In this document: positions 25,027 to 33,433 of the stretch, piece by piece
Position numbering within the stretch: position 1 is the first letter of the stretch
Layout of the letters: each line of letters begins with the position of its first letter
Translations under genes and position numbers: made by a program
The notes under the pieces: generated by a model
Databases searched by the model: none
The model's input: the letters and a program-made list of their open reading frames with translations, nothing else
What the model was told of the DNA's origin: nothing
Source of the DNA: Kitasatospora sp. MAA4
GTDB lineage: Bacteria; Actinomycetota; Actinomycetes; Streptomycetales; Streptomycetaceae
Direction of reading: 5' to 3'
Assembly: GCF_029893355.1 (NCBI RefSeq)
Contig: NZ_JARZAI010000009.1
Coordinates: 186,001 to 250,000, forward strand
Length of the DNA: 64,000 bases

Positions 25027-26180
25027 TAGCGGTGGAAGACCGGCGTCAGGCCGCCGGAGACCGGCGGCACGATCCAGCTCCAGTCGGCGGGCGTGGGCCG
25101 GCCCAGCCGCTGCTCCTGGGCGATGTGCTTGATGAAGCGCTCCGACTCGGTGTGGTGGTCCGACATCGTGACGCCGGCCTCCTCGAAGGAGTGCAGCACG
25201 GCGACGTTCAGCTCCAGCATCGCGCGGTCGCGCCAGAGCGTGCGCGGGTGGGAGGTGTCCAGGCCGAGCCAGGTGGCCACCTCGGCCAGCAGGTCGTAGC
25301 GGTCGGCGTCGGCAAGGTTGCGGGCGCCGATCTCGGTGCCCATGTACCAGCCGTTGAACGGCGCGGTGGGGTAGCGGATGCCGCCGATCTCCAGGGTCAT
25401 GTCGCTGATCGCCGGCACCGCGTACCAGCGCAGGCCCAACCCGGCGAACCAGGTGTGGTCGGGGTGGATCAGCGGCACCTCCAGGGTGGTGTCGTCCGGC
25501 AGTTCGTACCAGCGCGGCCGCTCGCCGGGGCGCTCCTGGATCAGCAGCGGCAGCACGTCGAACCGTCCCTCGCCCGACTTCCAGCCCAGGTCCTTGGCCC
25601 GTGCCGCCAGCCACCCGCCGGCCGGATCGCCCGTCCAACTGCCGTCCGGCTGCGGGTAGCCCGCGTAGCGGACCAGTTGCTGGTTGAGGATCCGGGTGGC
25701 GGGGCGGCCGGGGCGGTCGGGGGCGAAGACCGTGATCGTCGGCCGTATTCGGCCGCCGTTGGTGGCCGATCGCAGGTGTGCGAAGCACTCCTCGGCGATG
25801 TCGTCCGCCGAGTTGAGGCCGCGCAGGTCGCGCACCACCAGGCTGCGCCAGTACAGCCGGCCTATGCAGCGCGCCGAGTTGCGCCAGGCCACCCGGGCGC
25901 CGAACGCCAGCTCCTGGGCGGTGTGTTCGTATGTTCCGGTGCGCTCGATCTCGTCCCGGACCTGGCGCTCGCGCGTCTCGGCGTCGAGCAGGCCGGCCTG
26001 CTCCGCGTGGAACTGCCGCAGGAAGGCGACCGCCAGGTCCGGGTCGGTGAAGACCTCGGCCGACGATGACGATGACGATGGCGGCGGTTCGGGGGCGGTT
26101 GGCGCTGCGGGCCCGCCGTAGCCCATCGGGCACGCGGTGGCGGGCACCGGTCGGTGGGCGCGGATCCGGCTGAAGATCAA
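24969..26180 (-). CDS. nos: Bacterial nitric oxide synthase, oxygenase domain
   Basis: About 403 aa from TTG 26180 (preceded by GGAAAGGA seven bases away); ATG 26126 is the alternative start (385 aa). The first 60 residues are Pro/Ser-rich. The conserved part has RVAWRNSARCIGRLYW with the haem-ligand Cys (residue 105 from TTG), PDHTWFAGLGLRWYAVPAIS, and the substrate-binding FNGWYMGTEIGARNL plus HHTESERFIKHI. It oxidises L-arginine to citrulline and NO. There is no reductase domain, as in other bacterial NOS, so it depends on cellular flavodoxin or reductases. The product could serve signalling or nitration chemistry. An amino acid permease is transcribed toward it. Confidence 0.93.
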   Translation of the reverse strand: MIFSRIRAHRPVPATACPMGYGGPAAPTAPEPPPSSSSSSAEVFTDPDLAVAFLRQFHAEQAGLLDAETRERQVRDEIERTGTYEHTAQELAFGARVAWRNSARCIGRLYWRSLVVRDLRGLNSADDIAEECFAHLRSATNGGRIRPTITVFAPDRPGRPATRILNQQLVRYAGYPQPDGSWTGDPAGGWLAARAKDLGWKSGEGRFDVLPLLIQERPGERPRWYELPDDTTLEVPLIHPDHTWFAGLGLRWYAVPAISDMTLEIGGIRYPTAPFNGWYMGTEIGARNLADADRYDLLAEVATWLGLDTSHPRTLWRDRAMLELNVAVLHSFEEAGVTMSDHHTESERFIKHIAQEQRLGRPTPADWSWIVPPVSGGLTPVFHRYYDPVDPSTRPAFLAREPW

Positions 26181-26334
26181 GGGTGCATCCTTTCCGCCCC
26201 CATGGATACCGCACGTAGGTACATAACGGCAGACCGTGACCGAAATCGCACAGGGTCCCCCCATTTCCCGCTAGGCTGGCGGATTCTGCATCATATGTGT
26301 GATGAGCATGTCATAACAGAGTGTCAGATACGCC

Positions 26335-26364
26335 GATGGCCGAGCCCAGCAGGGCCCGGCCATC
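26335..26364 (-). terminator. Terminator downstream of the permease gene
   Basis: GATGGCCGAGCCC and GGGCCCGGCCATC pair over 13 positions with one mismatch around an AGCA loop. It lies just past the permease stop and its repeats and upstream of the nos start, so it probably ends the permease transcript. Confidence 0.65.
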
Positions 26365-26368
26365 TCGC

Positions 26369-26416
26369 ATCCGGATGGTGATCCGGATCGTGATCCGGGT
26401 GGTGATCCGGGTGGTG
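26369..26416. repeat. Four 12-bp tandem repeats
   Basis: ATCCGGATGGTG, ATCCGGATCGTG and two copies of ATCCGGGTGGTG run head to tail and end two bases from the permease stop codon. The unit contains the palindrome ATCCGGAT in two copies. They look like a recent replication-slippage product in the 3' untranslated region. Confidence 0.85.
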
Positions 26417-26417
26417 A

Positions 26418-27938
26418 TCAGCCCAGTGCGGGCGCCAACTCCCCGTCGGACGCGGCGTTCGTCTCCCGCATCAGGTCCTGCGGACGGCGCAGCAGCAGGT
26501 AGCCGACGCCGACCAGGGTGACCGTGCCCACCCCGAGCAGGGCCGCCCAGACCTGGTACCAGGGAGCGCCGGGCGGCGCCAGGATGGTGCGCGGCCAGCA
26601 GATGTTCAGGACTTCCAGGCCGGTCCACAGCACGGCCAGCGCATTGAGCACCGTCCCGGCCCGGCCGTACGAGACCTCGCCGGCCGGGCGCCAGGTGCCG
26701 CGCACCCGGGCGATCAGCGCGGCCAGCGTGAGCAGGAAGAACGGCAGGAAGGTCGCGGCGCTGCCGAAGGTGATCAGGCTGCCCATCGCGGTGCTCTTCA
26801 GGCCGAGCGGCAGCGCGGCGCAGCTGATCACGGTGGCCGCGACCAGGCCGCCGATCGGGGCCTGGTGCCGGTTGACCCTGCGCACCTTGGCGGAGAACGG
26901 GAAGACCCCGTCCCGGGCCAGCGAGTAGAGCCCGCGCGCCGCGCCGCCCTGCGAGGCCATCAGGCAGGCCGTGAAGCTGACCAGCACCACGACGACGAAC
27001 GGCTTGGCCGACCAGTCGCCGAACGAGCTGGTGACGGCGGTGGTGACCGGGTCGAGATCCTTGCCGGAGACCACGTCCGCCGGGTTCGGGTGGGCCAGCG
27101 CCACCGCGACGGCGTTCAGGATGACCACCGCGCCGACGCTCAGCAGCGCGTACCACATGGCGCGCGGCACCTGGCGGCCCGCGTCCTTGGTCTCCTCGGC
27201 GGTGGAGACGCAGGCGTCGAAGCCGATGAACGCCCAGCCGCCGACCGCGATCACGGCGAGGAAGGCCATCAGGCCGCCGGTGTGGTTGGCGGCCGGAGCG
27301 CCGAGGGTGTCGGTGAGCAGCGCGAAGCCGTGCTTGCGGAAGAAGAGCAGCAGCGAGACCCCGACCAGCACCGAGGCGACCGCCTCGGCGGCGATCCCCA
27401 GCGAGACGAACCAGCGCAGCAGGTTGATCCCGTAGGCGTTGACCAGGGCGCAGAGCAGCGTGAACGCGGCTGACACCAGCACGAGTTGGGCGGGGGTGGG
27501 GGTCGCGCCGAAGAGTGCGAAGACCCAGGGCGAGGCGAGGTAGGCGACCGTGGTGTTGGCGAACATCACGGCGAACTGCCAGAGCCAGCCGCTCAGCCAG
27601 GCGAACGAGGGGTTGGCCAGGCGCCGGGTCCACTGGTACGCGCCGCCGGCCAGCGGCCACTGCGAGGCCAGCTCGGAGTAGACGCAGACCACCAGGGCCT
27701 GGCCGAGCAGGCAGATCGGCAGCGCCCAGATCCAGGCGCCGCCGTCGATGCTCATCCCGACCTGGGCGACCGCGTAGAGGCCGACCACAGGGGAGACGAC
27801 CGCGAAGCCCATCGCGATGTTGCCGAGTATGCCGAGGCTGCGGCGCAGCTCCTGGCGGTAGCCGAGCGCTTCGAGCTGCTCGCTGTCGTCTGCGGGGGTG
27901 TGGTCGTCTGCGGGTCTGCGCGGGGATTGCTCGCTCAT
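26418..27938 (-). CDS. APC family amino acid permease
   Basis: A 506-aa membrane protein from ATG 27938, with about 12 predicted helices. The first helix region, LGILGNIAMGFAVVSPVVGL, and VCVYSELASQWPLAGGAYQWT are the conserved amino acid permease signature (helices 1 and 2) of the GABA/choline permease group. It probably imports an amino acid or amine by proton symport. Its position upstream of nos on the same strand raises the possibility of arginine supply, but a terminator-like hairpin separates them. A TetR-type regulator is divergent, with an inverted repeat upstream of this gene. Confidence 0.85.
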   Translation of the reverse strand: MSEQSPRRPADDHTPADDSEQLEALGYRQELRRSLGILGNIAMGFAVVSPVVGLYAVAQVGMSIDGGAWIWALPICLLGQALVVCVYSELASQWPLAGGAYQWTRRLANPSFAWLSGWLWQFAVMFANTTVAYLASPWVFALFGATPTPAQLVLVSAAFTLLCALVNAYGINLLRWFVSLGIAAEAVASVLVGVSLLLFFRKHGFALLTDTLGAPAANHTGGLMAFLAVIAVGGWAFIGFDACVSTAEETKDAGRQVPRAMWYALLSVGAVVILNAVAVALAHPNPADVVSGKDLDPVTTAVTSSFGDWSAKPFVVVVLVSFTACLMASQGGAARGLYSLARDGVFPFSAKVRRVNRHQAPIGGLVAATVISCAALPLGLKSTAMGSLITFGSAATFLPFFLLTLAALIARVRGTWRPAGEVSYGRAGTVLNALAVLWTGLEVLNICWPRTILAPPGAPWYQVWAALLGVGTVTLVGVGYLLLRRPQDLMRETNAASDGELAPALG

Positions 27939-27979
27939 ATGCGGTCCGCCTTGCTGTGCCGTGAGGGTGGGAGGAGAAA

Positions 27980-27994
27980 ACTAACTTAGTTAGT
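27980..27994. promoter_or_regulatory. Perfect inverted repeat, probable TetR operator
   Basis: ACTAACT-T-AGTTAGT is a perfect 15-bp dyad 42 bases upstream of the permease start and about 120 bases from the divergent TetR start. It is AT-rich against a GC-rich background and is likely to overlap the permease promoter. Confidence 0.75.
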
Positions 27995-28112
27995 CGGGAA
28001 CCGTAGCGGGGCCACCCGGGAAAACGGAAGGGCCGACACCGGGCTGTAACCTTGCGCCGACGACGGGCGGCCGACAGGGGACGGCCGCGGCGGGCGAGGA
28101 GCGGGGCACGGC

Positions 28113-28763
28113 GTGGGGCGACCGGTCAGGAACCTGCTGAGCAGGGACATCATCGCCAGGGCGGCGCTGGCGGTGGTCGACGAGAACGGCCCCGGCGGGC
28201 TCACCATGCGGGCGCTGGCCGAGCGGCTGGGCGTGAAGGCGGCCTCGCTCTACAACCACGTCGCGAGCAAGGACGAGCTGCTGGACGCGCTCGCCGAGCT
28301 GGTCAACGCCGAGATCGACCTCGCCCCGCTGGAGCCCCGAGCGGGGGCGGTGCCCGGCGGCGAGGACTGGCGCGCGGACGTGGCCCGGTACGCCCGGGGC
28401 TACCGGCAGGTCTTCCTGCGCCACCCCAACACCATCGCCCTGCTGGCCCGGCGCCGGGTGGAGGCGAGCCGCCAGCTGCTGGGGTACGACAAGCTGCTCG
28501 CCGCGCTGATCGCGGCCGGGCTGGCGCCGGCCGACGCGGCGGAGGCGGCGGCCGCGCTGGACTACCTGGTGTTGGGCTCGGCGCTGGAGACCTTCACCGA
28601 GGGCTTCGCCCGCCCGGCGGCCGACTACCGGCCGCACTACCCGGCGCTGGCCGGCGCCCTGGAGGCCTCGGCGGAGCGCGGCGGCGGTCCGGGCGGACTG
28701 GACGAGCGCGGCTTCGAGCTCGCGCTGCGCCTGCTGTTGGGTGGGTTGCTGGTGGGCGGCTGA
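28113..28763 (+). CDS. TetR family regulator
   Basis: A 216-aa protein from GTG 28113. LLSRDIIARAALAVVDENGP, then TMRALAERLGVKAASLYNHV and ASKDELLDALAEL form the TetR helix-turn-helix, closely resembling the other TetR in this window, so the two may be paralogues. The C-terminal domain (YARGYRQVFLRHPNTIALLA) resembles the TetR C-terminal family found in tetracycline-repressor relatives. It probably represses the divergent permease gene through the nearby dyad. The ligand is unknown. Confidence 0.87.
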   Translation: MGRPVRNLLSRDIIARAALAVVDENGPGGLTMRALAERLGVKAASLYNHVASKDELLDALAELVNAEIDLAPLEPRAGAVPGGEDWRADVARYARGYRQVFLRHPNTIALLARRRVEASRQLLGYDKLLAALIAAGLAPADAAEAAAALDYLVLGSALETFTEGFARPAADYRPHYPALAGALEASAERGGGPGGLDERGFELALRLLLGGLLVGG

Positions 28764-28784
28764 CACCCCGCAGTCGGGGTGTCA
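28761..28784. terminator. Bidirectional terminator
   Basis: TGACACCCCG and CGGGGTGTCA form a perfect 10-bp stem around CAGT, overlapping the TetR stop codon and lying just before the convergent TIGR03084-like gene end. Confidence 0.8.
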
Positions 28785-28795
28785 GTCGCCCATCG

Positions 28796-29584
28796 TCACG
28801 CGCCGGTGGCCGCCCGGCCCGCTCCCGGCGGCCCGGCGAAGACCTGGGCGATCGGCAGCCAGGTGGTGGCCACCGGGCCGGTGGCGATCAGCGCCAGGTC
28901 GGCGGGGTGCCGGCGCTGGGTGACCCGCAGGCAGAAGTCCAACACCGGCCCGGTCACCCGGTTTTCCGCGTCCTCCGGCCCCCAGGCCCACAACTCGCCG
29001 TCAGAGCCGGTGAGTTCCACGCGCAGCGGAGCTTCCGGCATCGGCAGCCCGTTGGCCGCGAAGGCGAACGGGACGGTACGGAAGCCCAGATGGGCGATGT
29101 GCCGCAGCCGGGCCGTCGGCGGGCGGACCACGCCGAGCGCGTCGGCGATGTCCTCGCCGTGCGCCCAGGTCTCCATGATCCGCGCGGTGGCCATCGAGAG
29201 CGGCTTCATCGGCGGGCCGAACCAGGGCATCTTGGTGGCCGGGTCGGCCTTCGCCAACTCGGCGGCCAGCTCGGCCCGTCCGGTCCGCCAGTCGGCCAGC
29301 ACCTCGGTGTGCGGACGCCGGGCGCCCGCCTCGGCGCCCTCGTCGACGATGTTGTCGAGCTTGGCGAAGGCGGCCCGGCCGGCCGCCTCGAAGCCCTCCG
29401 GATCGCGCAGCGCACGCAGCGCCCAGGCGTCGGTCCAGGCCAGGTGGGAGACCTGGTGGCTGATCGTCCAGCCCGGCGCGGAGGTCTCGGCGGCCCAGCC
29501 GTCGGCGGTCAAGTCGGCTACCAGAGCGTCGAGTTCGGCGCCCTCGGCGGTCATGTCGGTGATCAGTTCATGCAGGTCGGGCAT
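28796..29584 (-). CDS. TIGR03084-like maleylpyruvate isomerase/DinB-fold protein
   Basis: A 262-aa protein from ATG 29584 with GGGAGC upstream. It has an N-terminal helical bundle (LITDMTAEGAELDALVADLT) with the metal-site motif WTISHQVSHLAWTD and ARIMETWAHGEDIADALG, whose His residues fit the mycothiol-dependent maleylpyruvate isomerase/DinB fold. A C-terminal SCP-2-like part ends the protein. The family is thought to bind metal and may use mycothiol; no substrate is known. It lies 28 bases after the acyl-CoA synthetase gene and probably shares its transcript. Confidence 0.75.
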   Translation of the reverse strand: MPDLHELITDMTAEGAELDALVADLTADGWAAETSAPGWTISHQVSHLAWTDAWALRALRDPEGFEAAGRAAFAKLDNIVDEGAEAGARRPHTEVLADWRTGRAELAAELAKADPATKMPWFGPPMKPLSMATARIMETWAHGEDIADALGVVRPPTARLRHIAHLGFRTVPFAFAANGLPMPEAPLRVELTGSDGELWAWGPEDAENRVTGPVLDFCLRVTQRRHPADLALIATGPVATTWLPIAQVFAGPPGAGRAATGA

Positions 29585-29612
29585 GGTGGGAGCTCCCTCG
29601 GGGATCGGCGGA

Positions 29613-31145
29613 TCAGTTGACGGCGCGCGAGCGGCCGGCCCAGTACGGCTCGCGCAGGCGGAACTTCTGCAGCTTGCCGGTGGTGGTGCGCGGCAGGGTG
29701 TCCCGGAACTCCACCGAGGTGGGGGACTTGTAGCCGGCCATCCGCGCCTTGCAGTGCGCGATCAGCGCGGCCTCCTCGACGCTGCGCCCCGGCTTCAGGA
29801 CGACCAGCGCCTTGATGGTCTCGCCCCACTTCTGGTCCGGCACGCCGATCACCGCGACCTCGGCCACGTCCGGGTGGTCGTAGAGGACGTCCTCCACCTC
29901 GATCGAGCTGACGTTCTCGCCGCCGGTGATGATCACGTCCTTCTTCCGGTCCGAGATGGTCAGATAGCCGTCCTCCAGCGTCCCGCCGTCCCCGGTGTGG
30001 AACCAGCCGTCCTTCAGCGCGGCGTCCGTCTCGTCCGCACGGTCCCAGTACCCCGCCAGCACGGTGTTGGAGCGGATCAGCACCTCGCCCTCCTCGTCCA
30101 CCCGCAGCTCGGTGCCCAGCGACGGGGCGCCCGCGCGGACCAGCTTCTCGGCGCGCTCGGCGGGCGGCAGGTCGTCCCACTCGGCGCGGGTGCGGTTCAC
30201 GGTGGCGATCGGGGAGGTCTCGGTCAGGCCGTAGATCTGCATGAACTCCCAGCCCAGCTCGGCCTCCATGCGCTGGATCACGCTGGTGGGCGGCGGCGCG
30301 CCGGCCACGATGATCCGCACCCGGTCGCGTCCGGGGATCGGGCCCTCCCAGTCCGCCGCCGCGTCCAGCACCGCCGCGCACACCGCCGGCGCGCCGCACA
30401 GGAAGGTCACCCCGTGCCGGTCCACCCGGCGCAGGATCTCGGCGCCGTCCACCTTGCGCAGCACGATGTGCTGGGCGCCCAGGCCGGTCAGGCCGAACGG
30501 CATCCCCCAACCGTTGGCGTGGAACATCGGCAGGGTGTGCAGGTAGACATCGCGGTCACTCGCCCCGAAGTGCAGCGCCATCAGTGTGGCGTTCAGCCAG
30601 CAGTTGCGGTGGGTGAGCTGAACGCCCTTGGGGCGCGCGGTGGTTCCGCTGGTGAAGTTGATGGTGGCGGTGTCGTTCTCGTCGATCTCGTAGCGCACCG
30701 GCTCGTGGTCGAAGTCGTACAGCTCGGCGTCGCTCTCGGCGCCCAGCACGAAGCGGCGGGCGCAGGGCACCCCGGCCAGCGCCTCGTCCAGCTCGGGGTC
30801 GACCAGCAGCAGGGTCGCGCCGCTCTGCTCGACGATGTACGCGACCTCCTCGGCCTTCAGCCGGAAGTTGATCGGCACCAGCACCCGCCCGTACCCGCTC
30901 ACCCCGAAGAGCGCGGTCATCAGCCGGGCCGAGTTGTGCGAGACGATCGCGACCCGCTCGCCCTTGCCGATGCCCATCCGGTCCAGGCCAGCAGCCTGGG
31001 CCCGCGCCAGTTCGGCGATCCGTCGGTAGCTCAGCTCGCCCCAGGATTCGGCGGGTTGAACGGGCTCGTCGACAATTCCGATCCGGTCCCCGTAGACCAG
31101 TTCGGCTCTGTTCAAGAAGTCCATGACGGACAGTGGAGTCTGCAT
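29613..31145 (-). CDS. Acyl-CoA synthetase (AMP-dependent ligase)
   Basis: A 510-aa ANL superfamily enzyme from ATG 31145. P-loop-like TINFTSGTTARPKGVQLTHR, MQIYGLTETSPIATVNR, GWFHTGDGGTLEDGYLTISD and the catalytic-Lys region LPRTTTGKLQKFRLREP are all present. It activates a carboxylic acid, probably a fatty or related acid, to its CoA thioester through an adenylate. It is adjacent to the TIGR03084-like gene downstream, and the acd/thiolase/fabG operon 5 kb away may use its products. Confidence 0.9.
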   Translation of the reverse strand: MQTPLSVMDFLNRAELVYGDRIGIVDEPVQPAESWGELSYRRIAELARAQAAGLDRMGIGKGERVAIVSHNSARLMTALFGVSGYGRVLVPINFRLKAEEVAYIVEQSGATLLLVDPELDEALAGVPCARRFVLGAESDAELYDFDHEPVRYEIDENDTATINFTSGTTARPKGVQLTHRNCWLNATLMALHFGASDRDVYLHTLPMFHANGWGMPFGLTGLGAQHIVLRKVDGAEILRRVDRHGVTFLCGAPAVCAAVLDAAADWEGPIPGRDRVRIIVAGAPPPTSVIQRMEAELGWEFMQIYGLTETSPIATVNRTRAEWDDLPPAERAEKLVRAGAPSLGTELRVDEEGEVLIRSNTVLAGYWDRADETDAALKDGWFHTGDGGTLEDGYLTISDRKKDVIITGGENVSSIEVEDVLYDHPDVAEVAVIGVPDQKWGETIKALVVLKPGRSVEEAALIAHCKARMAGYKSPTSVEFRDTLPRTTTGKLQKFRLREPYWAGRSRAVN

Positions 31146-31188
31146 GCCGCCACTCTGGCCCCACTCGCAGCCCGGGCGCCAGCCCCCG

Positions 31189-31222
31189 GGTGTCACCCGA
31201 CCCCGTCGGGCCGGGCGACACC
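31189..31222 (-). terminator. Hairpin following a gene remnant
   Basis: GGTGTC/GACACC as outer stem and CCCGAC/GTCGGG as inner stem. It lies just downstream (minus strand) of the stop codon of the gene remnant at 31230, so it may be that gene's former terminator. Confidence 0.45.
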
Positions 31223-31229
31223 GCGCAGG

Positions 31230-31310
31230 TCAGGGGATGTACTTGAAGTCCGGGGTCAGCGTGCCGAACATCGAGTCGGCCTTCTGCCCGTTGACCGTCG
31301 GGCGCCCGGT
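31230..31310 (-). pseudogene. C-terminal remnant of an unidentified gene
   Basis: The minus strand reads TGRPTVNGQKADSMFGTLTP and then DFKYIP before TGA. It has the feel of a real protein C-terminus, with no start codon in frame and a following hairpin. The upstream DNA in a shifted frame reads like a signal peptide (VTAATPALATAAHRAP), so a decayed secreted-protein gene is possible. The rest of the 342-base gap (31146-31487) holds only this remnant, its hairpin and the SDR promoter region. I do not recognise the family. Confidence 0.3.
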
Positions 31311-31487
31311 GCGCGGCGGTGGCGAGCGCGGGGGTGGCTGCCGTGACCTTCACTGCCCGACCGCGGGTCGTGTTCCTGGGGCGGAAGGTGGAGCAGACCC
31401 CGTCGCAACGTCCTAGGTCGAAGGGACCCGCAGCCGCCCTGCTCCCGGCTGATCCGCTGCCCGTACCCGCGGCGGGAGAGTGCAGGT

Positions 31488-32246
31488 ATGAACACCACCG
31501 ACGCCCCGCAGCCGCCCCCCGCCCACCCCGTCGCCGTCGTCACCGGCGCCTCCCGCGGCCTGGGCCTCGAACTCGCCCGGTTCCTGGCCGAGGACGGCTG
31601 GCAGCTGGTGATCACTGCCCGTGGCGCGGCCGAACTCTCCGCAGCCGAATCCCGGTTGAGCCGGCTGACGACCGTGACCGCGCTGGCCGGATCGGTGGTC
31701 GACGACGACCACCGCGCCGACCTCGCCGAGGCCGCCGACCGGCTGGGCGGCGCCGCCCTGCTGATCAACAACGCCTCCACGCTGACCGGCTACGACCTCG
31801 CCGGCGCCGCGCTGCCCGCGCTCGCCGAGTTCCCGCTGCCCGGCCTGCTGGAGACCTTCGAGGTCAACGTGCTGGGCCCGATCGCCCTCACCCAGCTGCT
31901 GCTGCCGCAACTGCGCCAGCACGGCGGCGCGGTGCTCGGCATCAGCTCGGACGCCGCCGTCGAGGCGTACGCCGGCTGGGGCGGCTACGGCGCGAGCAAG
32001 GCCGCGCTCGACCAGGCCTGCGCAGTGCTCGCGGTCGAGGAGCCGGAGCTGCGGGTCTGGACGGTCGACCCCGGTGACCTGCGCACCCGGATGCACCAGG
32101 AGGCCTTCCCCGGCGAGGACATCTCGGACCGGCCGCTGCCGCAGACCGTCGTCCCGGCCTTCCGCGCGCTGCTGCGCGACCGCCCGGCCTCCGGCCGCTA
32201 CCGCGCCGCCGACCTGCTCGCGTCGCCCGCCGCGGTGGTGAGCTGA
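31488..32246 (+). CDS. Short-chain dehydrogenase/reductase
   Basis: A 252-aa SDR from ATG 31488. It has VAVVTGASRGLGLELARFLA, LLINNAS, FEVNVLGPIALTQLLLPQL and the catalytic YGASKAALDQA; ISSDAAV supplies the Ser. It probably uses NADP, since Arg follows the Gly-rich turn. The substrate is unknown. The QueA-like gene starts one base after its stop, so the two are translationally linked and may share a pathway. Confidence 0.85.
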   Translation: MNTTDAPQPPPAHPVAVVTGASRGLGLELARFLAEDGWQLVITARGAAELSAAESRLSRLTTVTALAGSVVDDDHRADLAEAADRLGGAALLINNASTLTGYDLAGAALPALAEFPLPGLLETFEVNVLGPIALTQLLLPQLRQHGGAVLGISSDAAVEAYAGWGGYGASKAALDQACAVLAVEEPELRVWTVDPGDLRTRMHQEAFPGEDISDRPLPQTVVPAFRALLRDRPASGRYRAADLLASPAAVVS

Positions 32247-32247
32247 G

Positions 32248-33357
32248 ATGCGCGCCGCCACGGAGACCACCGGCTTCGACTTCACCGTCCCGCCGGAGCT
32301 CTCCGCCCACGCGCCCGCCGAGGCGCGCGGCCTGGCCCGCGACGGCGTGCGCCTGCTGGTCGGCCGCGGGGACGGGTCCCCAGCGGTCGAGCACCGCCGC
32401 TTCACCGACCTGCCGGCCGTCCTGCGCCCGGGCGACCTGCTGGTCGTCAACAACTCGGCCACCCTGCCGGCCGCCCTGCCCGCCCGGCTCCCCGACGGCA
32501 CGTCCGTCGTCCTGCACCTGTCCTCGGCCCATCCCGACCCGCGCGGCACCCATCTGGTCGAGCTCCGCCGCCCTGCGCCGTCGGGAGGCGCCCCCGAGGC
32601 TGCCGCCGAGTACTTCCGCCCGGCCGACAGCCCGGCCCGCCCCGGCCTGCTGCTCACCCTCCCGGACAGCGCCCGCGCCGAGCTGACCAACCCGTTCACC
32701 CCACGCCTCTGGTACGCCCGGCTCGCCCTGCCGACGCCGCTGCCGACCTACCTGGCCCGGCACGGCAAGGCCATCCGCTACGGCTACGTCGACCACGACT
32801 GGCCGCTGGCCGCCTACCAGACGGTCTTCGCCACCGAGCCGGGCAGCAGCGAGATGCCCAGCGCGGCCCGCCCGTTCACGGCGCGGCTGGTCAGCGCGCT
32901 GGTCGCGCGCGGCATCCTGGTCGCGCCGATCACGCTGCACACCGGCGTCGCCTCCCCGGAGGCCCACGAGGCGCCGTACGCCGAGCGGTTCCGCGTCCCG
33001 GAGACGACCGCCCGATTGGTCGAGCACGTCCGCAGCGCCGACGGCCGGGTCGTCGCGGTCGGCACCACCGCCGTCCGCGCCCTGGAGTCCGCCGTCACCC
33101 CCGACGGCCGCCCGCACGCTGCCGACGGCTGGACGGACCTGGTGATCACCCCCGAGCGCGGCGTCCGCCTGGTCGACGGACTCCTCACCGGCTGGCACGA
33201 ACCCCGCGCCTCCCACCTGCTGATGCTGGAGGCGATAGCCGGCCGCCCGCTGCTCGACCTCTGCTACAGGGAGGCGATCGCCCACCGCTATCTCTGGCAC
33301 GAGTTTGGCGACGCCAACCTGCTGCTGCCTGGAGGTGCCGCCAGCTGGGATGTATGA
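32248..33357 (+). CDS. QueA-like S-adenosylmethionine:tRNA ribosyltransferase-isomerase family protein
   Basis: A 369-aa protein from ATG 32248. FTDLPAVLRPGDLLVVNNSA matches the QueA N-terminal barrel motif, and APITLHTGVASPEAHEAPYA, ERFRVPETTARLVEHVRSAD, VVAVGTTAVRALESA and SHLLMLEAIAG follow the QueA order. True QueA makes epoxyqueuosine in tRNA. No other queuosine gene is visible, and most streptomycetes are thought to lack that pathway, so this may be a paralogue with another substrate. It is coupled to the SDR gene upstream. Confidence 0.78.
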   Translation: MRAATETTGFDFTVPPELSAHAPAEARGLARDGVRLLVGRGDGSPAVEHRRFTDLPAVLRPGDLLVVNNSATLPAALPARLPDGTSVVLHLSSAHPDPRGTHLVELRRPAPSGGAPEAAAEYFRPADSPARPGLLLTLPDSARAELTNPFTPRLWYARLALPTPLPTYLARHGKAIRYGYVDHDWPLAAYQTVFATEPGSSEMPSAARPFTARLVSALVARGILVAPITLHTGVASPEAHEAPYAERFRVPETTARLVEHVRSADGRVVAVGTTAVRALESAVTPDGRPHAADGWTDLVITPERGVRLVDGLLTGWHEPRASHLLMLEAIAGRPLLDLCYREAIAHRYLWHEFGDANLLLPGGAASWDV

Positions 33358-33433
33358 ATTAGCTGTCGGCGTGCATTATCGCTGCCATACTCTGGCTTGC
33401 CCGCACTCACGAGCGTGCCACCGGAGGCCATCA

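Noticed and set aside
26281..26330. CRP-like TGTGA/TCATA half-sites upstream of nos
   Set aside because: Spacing is wrong for a CRP or GntR site and the symmetry is poor; no regulator call can be supported.
26369..26416. Possible CRISPR-like array
   Set aside because: Units are 12 bp and directly adjacent, without spacers; this is a plain tandem repeat.
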